Notes under the pieces: generated by a model
Database searches by the model: none
What the model saw: only the letters and a program-made list of their open reading frames with translations
What the model was told of the DNA's origin: nothing
Source of the DNA: Halicephalobus mephisto
Lineage: Eukaryota; Nematoda; Chromadorea; Rhabditida; Panagrolaimidae
Reading direction: 5' to 3'
NCBI GenBank assembly: GCA_009193035.1
Contig: SWDT01000182.1
Span: forward strand, 62,001 to 126,000
Length of the DNA stretch: 64,000 bases
Position numbers and translations under genes: made by a program
Shown here: in pieces, positions 13,437 through 26,219 of the stretch
Layout: each line of letters begins with the position of its first letter
Position numbering within the stretch: position 1 is the first letter of the stretch

Positions 13437-13863
13437 CTAAAACACAAATACAAAATTAAAAAACCACAACATTGGGGAAATTACGAAATAACAAAAACCA
13501 AACGATTACGAAATCACTAAAACGACTTTCGAAACTGAAAGATAATTGTTCTCGTGATATTTCGTAATTATTGATCGTGAAATTCCTAAAATTAGAGAAT
13601 ACACTATCATCACTGTCTTACACAAGGACCAATATTCCCCGCTCTCGAACGACAAACAATGTTACAGTTGACAAAAAGCGCGCTAAAATTTAAAAAGATA
13701 ACTTCAGGGACTACAAACCCTGTTCCAATTCCGATTTTGATTCCCAATGTACTTTACAAAATTGATTCAAAATCCCCAATATAACATAGAGATCCAACAT
13801 GATAACAGATTCAAAACCAAAAAGTAAAATAAGTGCCCAAAATAGTTACGGTTCCGTTAAAAT
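13437..13863 (-). other. lin-53 to emr-1 intergenic spacer
   Basis: 427 nt between the emr-1 acceptor and the lin-53 stop. Long for an SL2-type operon spacer, short for a full promoter. No AATAAA is visible on the minus strand. No gene seen. Confidence 0.5.
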
Positions 13864-15254
<1,391 letters not shown>

Positions 15255-15263
15255 TCAGCGATC

Positions 15264-15280
15264 CTAAAACAACAATTAAC
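15264..15280 (-). other. trans-splice acceptor of lin-53
   Basis: Minus-strand TTGTTGTTTTAG ends at 15264, 18 nt before the start codon, with no in-phase coding exon upstream. Confidence 0.5.
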
Positions 15281-15350
15281 ATCAATAATCAATTTTAGAG
15301 GAAATTTTCATAAAAAAGTGGAAAAAACACGAACGAGGAAAACTTTCAAA

Positions 15351-15476
15351 ATGGCCAAACTGAAGCAGGAAAATCGCGCTCAAAACGGAGCGCGGGAACC
15401 TAGTGCGAATCTCCCTGACAATCAGGTCATGTCGGTCTCAAGACGAGAAAAAAGGAATAACTGGCGAAGAAATCCA
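15351..15476 (+). other. candidate 5' exon or upstream ORF of zinc-finger gene 1
   Basis: ATG at 15351 opens a 42-codon frame (MAKLKQENRAQNGAREPS...) ending at a good GTAAGA donor after 15476. Splicing straight to the acceptor at 15695 gives an out-of-frame peptide that terminates inside the zinc-finger gene's first exon. It therefore behaves as an overlapping upstream ORF unless a small unseen exon of length 3n+2 intervenes. Its ATG is only 106 bp from the divergent lin-53 ATG. Confidence 0.3.
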
Positions 15477-15696
15477 GTAAGATACTTAATTTTAAATTTT
15501 TATTCATTTATTTTTCCAAATTTCCTCAATTGTTTTAATTTTCCCATCTTTACCGACTGATGATGCTCTGAAGACGTAATGTAAGTTGGTTTGAATGGCT
15601 TTAGAACGGATATATTGAGCTCGGAAACTTAGGCCCAAAAATCGGCGAATTTTCAAAGTAAAAATTCATATATCGAATTTCGCTTTTTCTTTCAGG

Positions 15697-18236
15697 ATGG
15701 CCCCGACGATCCTACCCCAGTACGAGTACTATTATAATACAGAATTGTACCCCTCAGGAAACCAGTTTTTGAACTTGAACAATCACCAGCAAAGTTTCGG
15801 AGAGATCTACACCGACACCTTTGTCCAGGAAGATTACAGAAATCCAGACATTGTTGTCGACAACTTCGATGAGTCTAATTCGTTCTCGAGTCCGGAAGAT
15901 CCTAATTTTTTCCTGGATGAAGCCGAACAAGCAACTTTGAGATTGGATTATTTGCAAAATCCTGGTTTCGACTACATTCCCGTCGAAAAAGAGCTCGAAA
16001 AACAGCCCCAACAGTACATTCTGGAAGAATATCCGAGTGAAACCAGAGTGGAGAACGATAAAGTGGACAAAGTCATCCAGGAAGTCGTCCAGAATCTGTC
16101 TCCGGAACCGAAAGAAACAAAGAAAAGAACTGCATTGGTTAGTTTTCATTTTTTAAATATAAAATTAAAATTCTGCAAGTTTCTGGAATCTTCCAGAATC
16201 TAGCAAACTTCCGTGAAGTTTTCTGAAATCGAAGTTTCTGAAAGTTTTTAAAATTCGAGGTTTTTAAATTTCAAAAGTCTGTTAAAATTTCTGAAATTTT
16301 TCGGAATCTGGAAGAAACCTCTTGAATCCTCCAGAATCCCGTAAAAATTGTAGAATTTCCCAGAGTTCAGTGTGGATTTGGAACTATTGTGTGAAATTTA
16401 GGATTCTGGGAAGTTCTAAGAAGTTTGAAAATTCGTGTCGAGACAATTCCGCGATATATGAATTTTCGTTTTTTTACACAGGAAAATTCTGGAACAACCT
16501 AAAATTGCGGATTTTCCAGGTTTTTAGAAATTCAAAATGAATGTTATTTTTGCAATTTTTATATATAATTTTTTCAGGCGATCAATTGCGAAATCTGTGG
16601 GTTGTTCTTGAAACATCCTTCTAAAATCAACGCCCACATGAGGACCCACACCGGGGAGAGACCCTTCGTCTGCGAGTACTGCGGGAAGTCGTTCACCCAG
16701 AGGACCCCGTGGAGGTGCCACGTCCGGAGGCACATCGGCGACACCCCCTTCCAGTGCTCCCGCTGCGAGAAGAGCTTCCCCAACGCCTCGTCCAGGAAGG
16801 CCCACGAGGTCAGGGTCCACGAAAAACCCAAGAACGAAAAGGCGGAATTCGTAGGGTTCGTGGATGCGACGTTCTTGGATTCGAAGCCTTCAGAAAACTT
16901 GACTTCTGAAGTCAAGAAATACGAACCTCGAATTATTTCAGAAATCATAGATGACGTCGCCAGCGGCAAAGTGAAAATCGAAGACGATGAAAAATTTATT
17001 TCGAAAACGGCCAGACTTCCGATGCTGGAAATCTGTCCCTACTGCGGCCTCCATCTGAAGTACCCCTCCAGAATCCAACAGCACATGAGGTCCCATGCCG
17101 GCCTCAAACCGTACTCCTGCAACATCTGCGGACAGTTCTTCGCCAGCACCTCCACCCTCAGGGTCCATCAAGGCAGATTCCACGTCGTCGACAGACCCCA
17201 CCCTTGCCGATGGCAATGTGGGAAGAAATTTCCCGCCAGATCTCACAGAAACGAACACGAGAAAATCGTCCACAGCAAAATCAAGAGGTTTGTGAAATTT
17301 TAAAATTTAAAAAATATTTCGCTTCCGAATTTTTAAACTTTCCTAGATATTTTTGAACTTTCTGAAGGTCTTTTGGAAGATTCTGGAATTAAAAAATTTC
17401 GAACTTTCCAGAATCAAGTGGGAGATTCTCGAACTTTTTGAAGGTCTTCTGGAAAATCCCAGAATCCTAATAGGGAATTCTGAAACCTAAAAATTTCGAA
17501 CTTTCCAGAATCAAGTGGGAGATTCTCGAATTTTTTGAAGATCTTCTGGAAAATCCCAGAATCCTAATAGGGGTTTCTGAAATCTAAAAATTTCTAGAAT
17601 TAAAAAATTCCGAACTTTCCAGAATCAAGTGGGAGATTCTTAAATCCCCCAAGTCGTCTGAAAGTCTCTTCAAACCTTCTAAAAAGTTCTAAAATTTCGT
17701 GTTGAGACAATTTTAAAAATTTTTTCATAACACAATTTTGAAAATTTTCGCATATGATTTAATTTCAAAACTTTTTGACTTTTTTATGATTTCGGAATTT
17801 TCTAAAATCGGAAATTCCAAAAAATTCTAAAATTTCGCGTTGAGACAATTTTAAAAATTTTTTGATTTTTAGGTATCAATGTGGAATAAGCGACTGTAAT
17901 AAACTTTTTACTCGTCGTCTTTACTTGATCAAACATCTGGAAAAATGCCACAACGATTCTCCAGAAGCCAAAGGATTCAGAGTCGTGGCTATCCCTTACG
18001 AAAAAGATTCGTCATGTGTCAAAGTCCCGTCGAATTTTAACTTGACGACGGCGAAGGTCTTCGTCGATGGAGACGGTACTTCTTACATCGTGGACACCAT
18101 GGGATCCATAGAATCCAAACTTCAGAGAAATCCGGTCCTCATCGAAGACGCGATTTTGCAGATGCTATGTTGTGCTCCAGAATCCCCGAAAAATTCTGAA
18201 TCTTTAAAAAACTACTTTTTCAAAGAAGAATTTTGA
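15697..18236 (+). CDS. C2H2 zinc-finger protein 1 (seven fingers)
   Basis: Probable nuclear DNA-binding protein; no orthologue recognised. Exons 15697-16137, 16578-17287 and 17873-18236, all in phase, give 504 residues. Residues 1-147 are acidic and Asn/Tyr-rich without fingers, possibly an activation or interaction region. Fingers 1-3 (about 151-215) start with CEICGLFLKHPSKINAHMRT and are joined by the classic HTGERPF linker. Fingers 4-6 (about 297-380) start with CPYCGLHLKYPSRIQQHMRS; finger 6 has a C-x3-C spacing. Finger 7 (CGISDCNKLFTRRLYLIKHL) has C-x4-C and lies after the last intron. A C-terminal tail of about 90 residues has no domain I recognise. The start ATG is 2 nt after a TTTCTTTCAG acceptor, so the mRNA may be trans-spliced there or have upstream exons. 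The paralogue lies downstream. The codons for fingers 1-3 are unusually GC-rich. Confidence 0.85.
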
Positions 18237-19115
18237 CGATTTAGTATTTAGATTTTAGGCTATTTTCCGACTTCAATATTTGGAGTCTTCTGAATCCTGA
18301 ATCCGGTGAAATCCCAAAACGAATCGTTAACTCGCGCTTGTCAATTACGAAACGAGCCGATTTTTTGTTATTAATTTTTGTTGTTTTTGATCATTGTTGA
18401 TTTTATATTATTAAATTTCAAACTTACTACAATGCGATTAACAGTGGTTTCTGATCCACTTGTATCTTTCGGATTGTTAGGAAATCAAGTTTTTATCATA
18501 TATCGATTTTTAAAAAAGGGATCTTCCAGAATTTAATGGAAATTAAAATAATGTAAAACTAAAATTCTGGAAAGTCAGGAATTCGTTTCGAGAGTATCCA
18601 GTAACCTTGATTTCTAACTTTTGTAATGATTTCATATATCAATTTAAAAAAGGAATCTTCAGAATTCAATGGAAATTAAAATAATATAAAAATAAAATTC
18701 TGGAAAGTCAGAAATCAAGGTTACTGGATACTCTCGAAACGAATTTCTAATTTTTGCAATAATTTCATATATCAATTTAAAAAAGGAATCTTCAGAATTT
18801 AAAAGAAATTAAAATAATATAAAAGTAAAATTCTGAAAAGTCAGGAATTCGTTTCGAGAGTATTCAGTAACCTTGATTTCTGGCTTTTGTAATGATTTCA
18901 TATATCGATTTTTAGAAAACTGAATCCTTCGGAATTTGATGAAAATTATAAATGTTTATGAGATTCTGAGAATTCGTTTTGGGACATTTTCGTGATTATA
19001 TCTGTTTTTTGAAAATGATTTTTAGGATGCTCTGGGAATTCGTACCGAGAGTTCCGTGTTTATATTAATTTTTAATTTCTATAATTGTGTGATTATTGTT
19101 TGTTAATTTCCAGGA
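18237..19115. repeat. intergenic spacer with alternating inverted copies of a 50 nt element
   Basis: Copies of GGAATTCGTTTCGAGAGTAT plus CCAGTAACCTTGATTTCT occur at about 18575-18620 (direct), 18700-18750 (inverted) and 18835-18885 (direct), each flanked by TTTCATATATCAATTTAAAAA. Adjacent copies can fold into a hairpin with 45 nt arms. The rest is AT-rich with no gene. Confidence 0.7.
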
Positions 19116-22100
19116 ATGGTAGGGAATGCGGTGATATTACGCGATAATCCCGAGACGTCGTCGGATTCAGAAGAGCTGCCGCCGGTGTTGTCCGAGGAAG
19201 CGGGCCCCTTGTACGAGAACAGTCAAATTTCGAATGAACCAACTTCTTCTACGTCAAAAAGGGTTTGTTTTTTTTTTTAAATTTAAATTTAAAATATATT
19301 TTTAGAAATATACCTTCATCATGAGGAGCAGAGGAAGCGTGATTAAGTGCGAATTTTGTTCTCGTCAATTTCATTATCCATCGAAGTACAAAGAGCACCT
19401 GAGGATCCACACCGGCGAACGGCCCTTCAAGTGCCCCAGATGCCCGATGACGTTCACTCAGAAAGGAGCCATGAATTCGCATCTGAAAATCCACGAAAGA
19501 AGTACCGCCGTTTGTCAAGTCTGTCAAATGGCCTTCAGAACTGACAAGTTACTCCAGAAGCACATGTTGCTACACGATCCGAAGCCTCTGCTGGATCCAC
19601 CAAATACAGTAATAGTGCCGGTGGAAACGGTCGAATCACAGCCGGTTTATTTCGAAGAAGAACCTCATGTTTCAAAAACGACTGTTGTTTACGAACCAGA
19701 AACCACCATTGTGGAGGAATATGTAAGTTTTTTTTTATAAAAAATTGATTTTAAATAGAATATTTTAGAATAGGTTATGATTTTTTGGGTTTTTATAAAT
19801 ATTTAAATGTTTAATTTTAACTCTAAAAAAATTGAAAAAACGATTTCTTTAATTATCATAATTTAGAAGTTCATAGATTCATTTAGAGTATGTTTGTGGA
19901 AAATTAATTACGAAATCATCACAGTAAAGCTAAAATTTTGAGCATTTTTGTTTATAAAAATTTAAAAAACTCTGTTTTGAGAAAATTTTATAAAAAATGC
20001 TAATTTTTGGGTTTTCATAGTAATATAGTTTTAGAATCACTATCTTAATTCACAAATTTTTATCATTTTTAGAATTTTATAAAATTTTTTCTTGAGATTT
20101 TATAAAAAATGCTAATTTTTGAATTTTTATAATGATATATTTTTAGAATTTTCTAAAATCTGTCCTGAGAAAATTTCTTTTAAAATGCTAATTTTTCGGT
20201 TTTTATGATAGTATTATTTTTTACTTTTTAGGAGTTTGAAGATGCAGAACCAGTTCATGAAGAAGTGGAATCCGTTCAGATGGAAGGTGCTCAAAGGTGG
20301 CAAGTGGACCACGTTCCACAAGTTTTTGAAGAAGGTATTCCTCAACCAGAGTCCGTTTTGCATTTGGTACGCTTGGCAGACGGTAGACTGTTGATAAACG
20401 ACGTTTTTGTGGAAGGAGAAAGATATCCAGAAGAAAACGTGACGATATATTATTATACACTTTCAAACGGAAAAATTCTGAATTTTTTATATGATGAACA
20501 AACGAATGTTCTGGAAGTTTTCGAACCAGATCAACAAGAAAACGATCTTGATCAATTTCAATCCGTTCATGATTTCGAAAATCCAGGATCATCTGAAGGA
20601 TATTTTTCAAACAACGCAGAATTCGACATTTATGACGAAGCGATTGTTGAAGAAGAATCAGTTTTTGAAGACATATATGATTCAATGACACAACGTCATC
20701 AGAGAGTGAAACCAGATCCTGAATTACTAGAACCACCTTTCAAAATGCCAGGGGGAATTGTTTTGGCAGATAAACGTCCACCTAAAAACAGTAACAAAAT
20801 CGAAGAAGCTCCACTTGTTCCCGTTGATGAAAGAATTGTGAAACTTGCGGCTCCTGTAACGAATTATTCAGAGTCAATTCCTAGGAGAATCAGGAGGATG
20901 AAATATAAAAAAAATAAAAATCTAGAATGGGTTATAAATGCAATTGCTGAAGGGAAGAACTTAGATGAAGCTAATCCACACAAAAGAAGGAAACCGTCGG
21001 TTTATAAATGTCCACATTGCGAATTGGTCGTTAAATATCCGTCGAAAATTGAAGTAAGTTTGAATTTTAAAAATTTTAATTTTATTATTGTAGATTCGTG
21101 GACAGATTTGTTTAAGTAGAAGCAATTTAGAATTTAGGTTTTGAAAGGAAGTATCCTGAATGCTAAGAAGTTGATTTACGATTAGTGGTTAAAAGATAAA
21201 CTTACTTTCGAAATAGTTAGGTTGCGTTATAACTTGTGATTTCGAACTTCAAAATCGAATTTTGAACTAAGTTGAGTAGATTTAGAATCAGATTTTGAAC
21301 TAAGTTGAATAGATTTAGAATCAGATTTTGAACTAAGTTGAGTAAATTTAAAATCAGATTTTGAACTAAGTTGAGTAGATTTAAAATCGAATTTTGGTCT
21401 ATTTAGAATAGAATTTTGAACTAAGTTGAGTAGATTTAAAATCGAATTTTGACCTATTTAGAATAGAACTTTAAACTAATTCGAATAGATTTAAAATCGA
21501 ATTTTGAAATTATGAAGAGATTTCGAATAGAACTTTGAACTAATTTGAAGTGAATTTGTATCAAACTAATTCGAATTTATTTGAAGTTGAATTTTGGACT
21601 TTCGAAGCGAATTAATTTGAGCCAAATTTATAGCGAATTTTCGAATTCAACCGATTTCAACTGATTTCGAATCGAACTTTAAACGTATTCAAATCTATTT
21701 TAAATTGAATTTTAAAAATATTCGAAAATTTTAAGATCTTCATATTAATCAAACAACTTGAAAACTGAAAATTTTCAAAAATTGAGAATTTGGATTATTT
21801 TTGTACCTTATCCTTGAGGAAAATATACAGTATTATTTTTCACTTTTTTCTACAGATGGTCGAGAAAGCTTTCCACGATATAATTATTATTAATTATATT
21901 GTTTTTAATGCAGTATTTTAGGATTGTGATTTTTGGAAAAATATGAGCAACTATTAACCTTAAAAAATAGGAAAAATTTTATGTTTCAAATGACCCCGAT
22001 CTAGAAGTTTATAGATCTAGTTTGAAAAAATGTTTTTAAAAAATTAATTGCAAGGTCATGTAAGATTGCGAAATCACCGTCACGCAAAACGAAAATTGTA

Positions 22101-23583
22101 GGATACTTTGGTTTTTGGATATTTATGGAAATTCGTGCTGAGATGATGTTTAAAATTATTAATTTTCGATTTTTATAATAATATACTTTTGAAATCAAAA
22201 AATTAAGCATAAAAGAAAAATTAGAATTTTAGATTACTGTAATTTTTTTGAAATTCTAGAAATTCGTGCTGAGATGATGTTTTAAAATTATTAATTTTCG
22301 ATTTTTATAATAGTATGTTTTTGAAATCAAAAAATTAAGCATAAAAGAAGAACTAGAATTTTAGATTACTGTAGTTTTTTTGAAATTCTAGAAATTCGTG
22401 CTGAGACAATTTTGTAACAAGTTTTTTTTTATTTTATAATATTATAGTCACGAAATCATAAAATTAAGAAAAATACAAATTTCAAACTACTGTAATTTCT
22501 GAAAAAATCAAAAAATTCGTGTTGAAACAATTTCGTAAAATCCCTTTTTTATTTTTTTTAATAATATGATTTTTAGGCTCATAAAAGGACTCATACTGGT
22601 GAAAAACCTTTTGAATGTGAAATTTGTCATCAAAAATTCGCAATGAAGACAACAATGAGAATGCATATTCGTCGTCATTTGAATCAAAAAATGTACGCTT
22701 GTACTTTCGATGGATGTAAAAAAACTTTTATCAGTGGATCGTTGTTGATGTATCATATTCGGACAAGACACATGGAGAGAAGAAGGTTGGTTATTTGTTT
22801 TTAATTATTTACAAGTGATATGGGAAATCTAGCTAATCAGTGTGCTGTTGGTAACAGTATGTACACAACTATACGATAGGTCCTCTTTTTAGGTGTTCGA
22901 TCCCCTTTAGTTAAATTTTGAAGTTTTTATTTTAGATTAATATTTTTGGTTATAATTGATATTTCTAATAGATCTAGGTCTGAAAATTGTAGTTTAAAAA
23001 GATAGAAAATTGTACAGTAGGTCCTCTTTTTAGGTATTCAATCCCCTTTAGTCATAGATTTTGAAGTTTTGTTTAAATTAATCTTTTTATTTGTAATTGA
23101 TATTTTGTTAATCTAGTCTAGTCTGAGTACTGATTGAAAAAGAGAGCTGTACGACAGTTGCTCCTTTAAGACATTTATCTCCTTATGTTCATATAGATTT
23201 TTCCATTTTTTTAGATTAGTATCTTTAGTTGTGACTGCCATTTTAGGCCTTTTTGCCTACTGAAAATTGATTAAAAAACAACTACGAAATAGGAAACCAC
23301 ATGTCTGAATTGTTTTTACAAAAATTACAGTAATGTGGATTACTTTTTCAGATTTGCTTGTCTTCGAGGTTGTGGAGCATGTTTTTTCTCAGACAAAGAT
23401 CGAGAACGTCATCAAGAAATCTGCCAAGTAATGGATCTCGAACATCCAATATACGAATTCCACGAAGATGTCATATATGCCGACAAAATTGTCTACCAAC
23501 AAGAGGAAAATTTCCATAACGAAGATGAACAATATGATTATGTCAACTCATGGGGAGTTAATGTCGGGTTTTGTTCAAATTAG
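19116..23583 (+). CDS. C2H2 zinc-finger protein 2 (six fingers plus a C2HC-like finger)
   Basis: Probable nuclear DNA-binding protein, paralogous to the preceding gene. Exons 19116-19262, 19306-19722, 20232-21053, 22577-22785 and 23352-23583 give 608 residues. The acidic N-terminus is followed by fingers 1-3 (about 64-138; CEFCSRQFHYPSKYKEHLRI first, HTGERPFKC linker). A long acidic, finger-free stretch fills exon 3. Finger 4 (CPHCELVVKYPSKIE) is split by the 1523 nt intron and completed by AHKRTHTGEKPF. Fingers 5 and 6 follow, then CGACFFSDKDRERHQEIC, where the last histidine is replaced by cysteine. The last intron has the same phase (2, inside an Arg codon) and the same place before the final finger as in gene 1. 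The ATG lies 3 nt after a TTTCCAG acceptor, so trans-splicing is likely. Confidence 0.83.
19723..20231. repeat. intron 2 of zinc-finger gene 2, diverged repeats
   Basis: About four diverged copies of TTGAGAAAATTTTATAAAAA TGCTAATTTTT at roughly 120 nt spacing (near 19978, 20092 and 20165). No coding sequence. Confidence 0.5.
21230..21700. repeat. minisatellite in intron 3 of zinc-finger gene 2
   Basis: A unit of about 46-50 nt built from GATTTTGAACTAAGTTGAGT and AGATTTAGAATCA, well conserved at 21250-21480 and decaying afterwards. Further on (22130-22540) the intron has three copies, about 125 nt apart, containing AAATTCGTGCTGAGA. Confidence 0.75.
22840..23290. repeat. tandem repeat in intron 4 of zinc-finger gene 2
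   Basis: Two clear copies and one decayed copy of a 145-150 nt unit containing AGGTCCTCTTTTTAGGT and TCCCCTTTAGT. The GTTCGATCCC resemblance to a tRNA T-loop is repeat sequence, not a tRNA. Confidence 0.65.
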
Positions 23584-24250
23584 TCATTATTAACGGTTAA
23601 TTTTTTGATTTTTGTTTAAAAAAAATTTTTAATTTGCAACTTTGGATCTTTCATTTCCCATTAATTCCCGACTTCAGTCCGAAGAACAGGAAAAATTTTC
23701 GACATTTAGACAAAAAAATTAAAAAAACTTTTTGTAAACTATATACAATGATGAAGTTTTCAAAAAAACTTCCATCTAATGTGTAGAAGCAGAATAATCG
23801 AGTTCACTTTTAACAAAGCGCAAGTTTTTGAAAGAGCGTCAAACAACAAAAAAAGACAAAACAACTACAAATTTAAAAAAAAATGAAAAAAAAGAATTCT
23901 TGGATAAAAATTTTTCACGTCTTAATGACGATCATACTCACAAAGATCACAGAAGCAAAAACGTGAGCCTAGAATTCCATATTGAAAAACGTATTTGCTG
24001 ATTTTTTGGCTCAACGTAGACTACATACAAATTTCCAAGACGCAGAGCAAGACAAGAGACAAAAAATGAACCGTAGAAAACGCCAACTTAAAAGTCGACA
24101 ATGAGGAGGTGAAGATGAATCTCATACAAAATGAAGAAATAATGCAAATGAACACGTATCAAAGAGGGCAACTTTACTCCCTTCAAGGCGGGTTCATAAC
24201 TTGTTATTTGAATCAGTTTGTGGGTTTGGTCCGAACTTCAAGGCATCACG
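23584..24250. other. convergent intergenic region
   Basis: Holds the 3' UTRs of zinc-finger gene 2 (+) and the A20/AN1 gene (-). Unique, moderately AT-rich, no repeat or gene seen. Confidence 0.5.
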
Positions 24251-24869
24251 TTAGATTCGCTGGATTTTGTCCGAAACGATCATTGGGTTGTTCCTACGAA
24301 TTTCTTCACGTTCCATTGTCTTGTAGTCGAATGTGCAATCATGAGCTTGGTCGTAACGATGTTCTCCACAATACAGTCCACCACAACGGCAAGTGAAACC
24401 TGCAAATAAGCTTCATTATCAGACTTCGGAATACACAACACTCACCAGTCAATCCAACCCGCTTGTTGCACATCTGGCAACGATTAGACTTCTTGGCAGT
24501 CGGAGCAGGAGCTGCTTCTTCAATGGCAGTTACCGGAGATGCAGATTCAACGGTAGAACATGGTTCAGGAGTTTCGGTCACGGTGGAAGACGTCGGAGAA
24601 GCAGCAGTAGAGCACAGTTTCTCCTCAATCTGGGCAACAATCTCAGGATTTCCATTGACGTTCTTCACAGCTTCACGGAGCTTCTCAGAAATAGTTTCAG
24701 CCGTCTGAACATTGGTACTTGAACCAGTGTTGGGGGACAATCTAGCAGTGTCTTGTTTCCTTTTGATAGTGTCCTTGAAGCACTTAGAACAAAGGCCTTC
24801 TGTTGCCGAAGAACCATAGAAGCCGCAGCCTCCTCTGCACAATGCGGTAGCTTGCTGTTGATTTTCCAT
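24251..24869 (-). CDS. A20/AN1 zinc-finger protein (ZFAND5/6-like)
   Basis: Ubiquitin-binding cytosolic protein of the family that links ubiquitinated cargo to the proteasome under stress. Two minus-strand exons, 24869-24446 and 24399-24251, give 190 residues. The A20 finger is at the N-terminus: CRGGCGFYGSSATEGLCSKC (Cys 11, 15, 27, 30). A Ser/Thr/Pro-rich linker follows. The C-terminal AN1 finger runs from CQMCNKRVGL through TCRCGGLYCGEHRYDQAHDC and is split by a 46 nt intron. The order and length match ZFAND5/ZFAND6. From memory the C. elegans match is F22D6.2 on chromosome I; I leave the symbol blank. A trans-splice-type acceptor (CTGATTAG) ends at 24887, 17 nt before the ATG. The long plus-strand open frames here are antisense shadows. 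Confidence 0.92.
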
Positions 24870-24969
24870 TTCTTCACTGTCGATCTCTAATCAGTAGCAA
24901 ACCGACAGAAAAATAGCAAAGGGGAAAAGGCGAGATGTGAACACCGGCTAAAAAGACTAAAATTATGGA

Positions 24970-25780
24970 ATCCATATATGAACACGAATCTCGTACTCGG
25001 TAATAAACGCGGGAAATATCACTTCCAGACAGGAATAAACTACAGAGCAGGTAAATGTCTGGAACGAAACCAATTTACGATGAATGGGGCGATTTAGGAA
25101 TAAAAAACAAAAATGCAAATCACGAGCAAAAACAAAGTACACGAAACTTCGCGATGACAATTCGCGACCAAGTGGAAGAACGAAAGGTTGTAAACACAAT
25201 CTTACTCTCGTACTCGTCTGTTCGAAGGGAGAACCGAAAAAACAACGATAACCGTGTCTTGCAGGCGGAACTATCACTGAAAGTGATTTCGCAAAGTCAG
25301 TGATAATAAGCTTTGATTGCCTGTTCTCTCAATGTCTGAGATGTCGATTATCGCGTTCCACGGGATAACATGGAAAAAAGATAAAAAAATCTCGCAGGTC
25401 AGTCAGGTGTAGGAAAAAACTAAAATGAACGAAAATCTGAAACGAACGAGAGTCGGTTTTCGTTTCAAGACCCGGGGTTCCGCAAGGTTTCGAAATATCG
25501 ATTATCCTAAAAGCCTTGGAAAGAACTTCACATAAAAAACAGAATTTTTTTAGAGTAAATAGAGGTTCGAAAAAGAGCGGTTTCCGACTATGTACGTGGT
25601 CTGTTTTCGAATGTTTGCCCCGGAGTTTCGGGAAAGCGCTCTCGCGGTTCAGGACTGGCGGATAAGTTGTTCAATAAACACAGCTTACAAACCTTGGAAA
25701 ACGGCCCTGTCGATGACATTTCAAAAAATCACAAGATAAAAATACATTCGGAACATTTTACGGATTCGAGAAAATCTTGT
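24970..25780 (-). promoter_or_regulatory. upstream region of the A20/AN1 gene
   Basis: Unique, GC-balanced sequence of about 700 nt before the repeat desert begins. It contains a small perfect palindrome-like ATCACTGAAAGTGAT near 25270. No gene is supported. A promoter for the minus-strand gene is the simplest role. Confidence 0.3.
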
Positions 25781-26200
25781 GATTTCAAATTTCGATATAT
25801 AAAAAAACACAAAAACCTCGGGATTCTTAAATTCAGTAAAAAACCAAAAAAGCTCGTGATTTTCAATGTTGATACACCAAAAACCAAGATGTCTAAAAAT
25901 TCTTAAAGTTCATATATCAAAAGTTTCCAAAACTTTGTAATTTTCAAATTTCATATATCAAAAACTTTCAAAACTTTGTAATTTTTAAATTCCATATATC
26001 AAAAACTTTCAAAACTTTGTAATTTTTAAATTTCATATATCAAAAACTTCTAAAACCTCGTGATTTTCAAATTTCATATATCGAAAACTTCTAAAACCTC
26101 GTGATTTTTCAAATTAATACGTAAAAACTCAAAAACATCGTTATTTTTAAATTTGATATGCAAAAAACACGTGATTTTTTAAATTCGATATATAAAACAT
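25780..26200. repeat. 41-nt tandem array
   Basis: Units containing CATATATCAAAAACTTTCAA recur at 25911, 25952, 25993 and 26034, exactly 41 nt apart, with decayed copies on both sides. Confidence 0.85.
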
Positions 26201-26219
26201 AAAACCTTGTTCATTTCAT

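Noticed and set aside
22890..22915. tRNA T-loop-like GTTCGATCCC
   Set aside because: Part of a tandem intron repeat; no acceptor, D or anticodon stems nearby.
24393..24722. 109-residue plus-strand open frame
   Set aside because: Antisense to the A20/AN1 gene, whose minus-strand protein is clearly recognisable.
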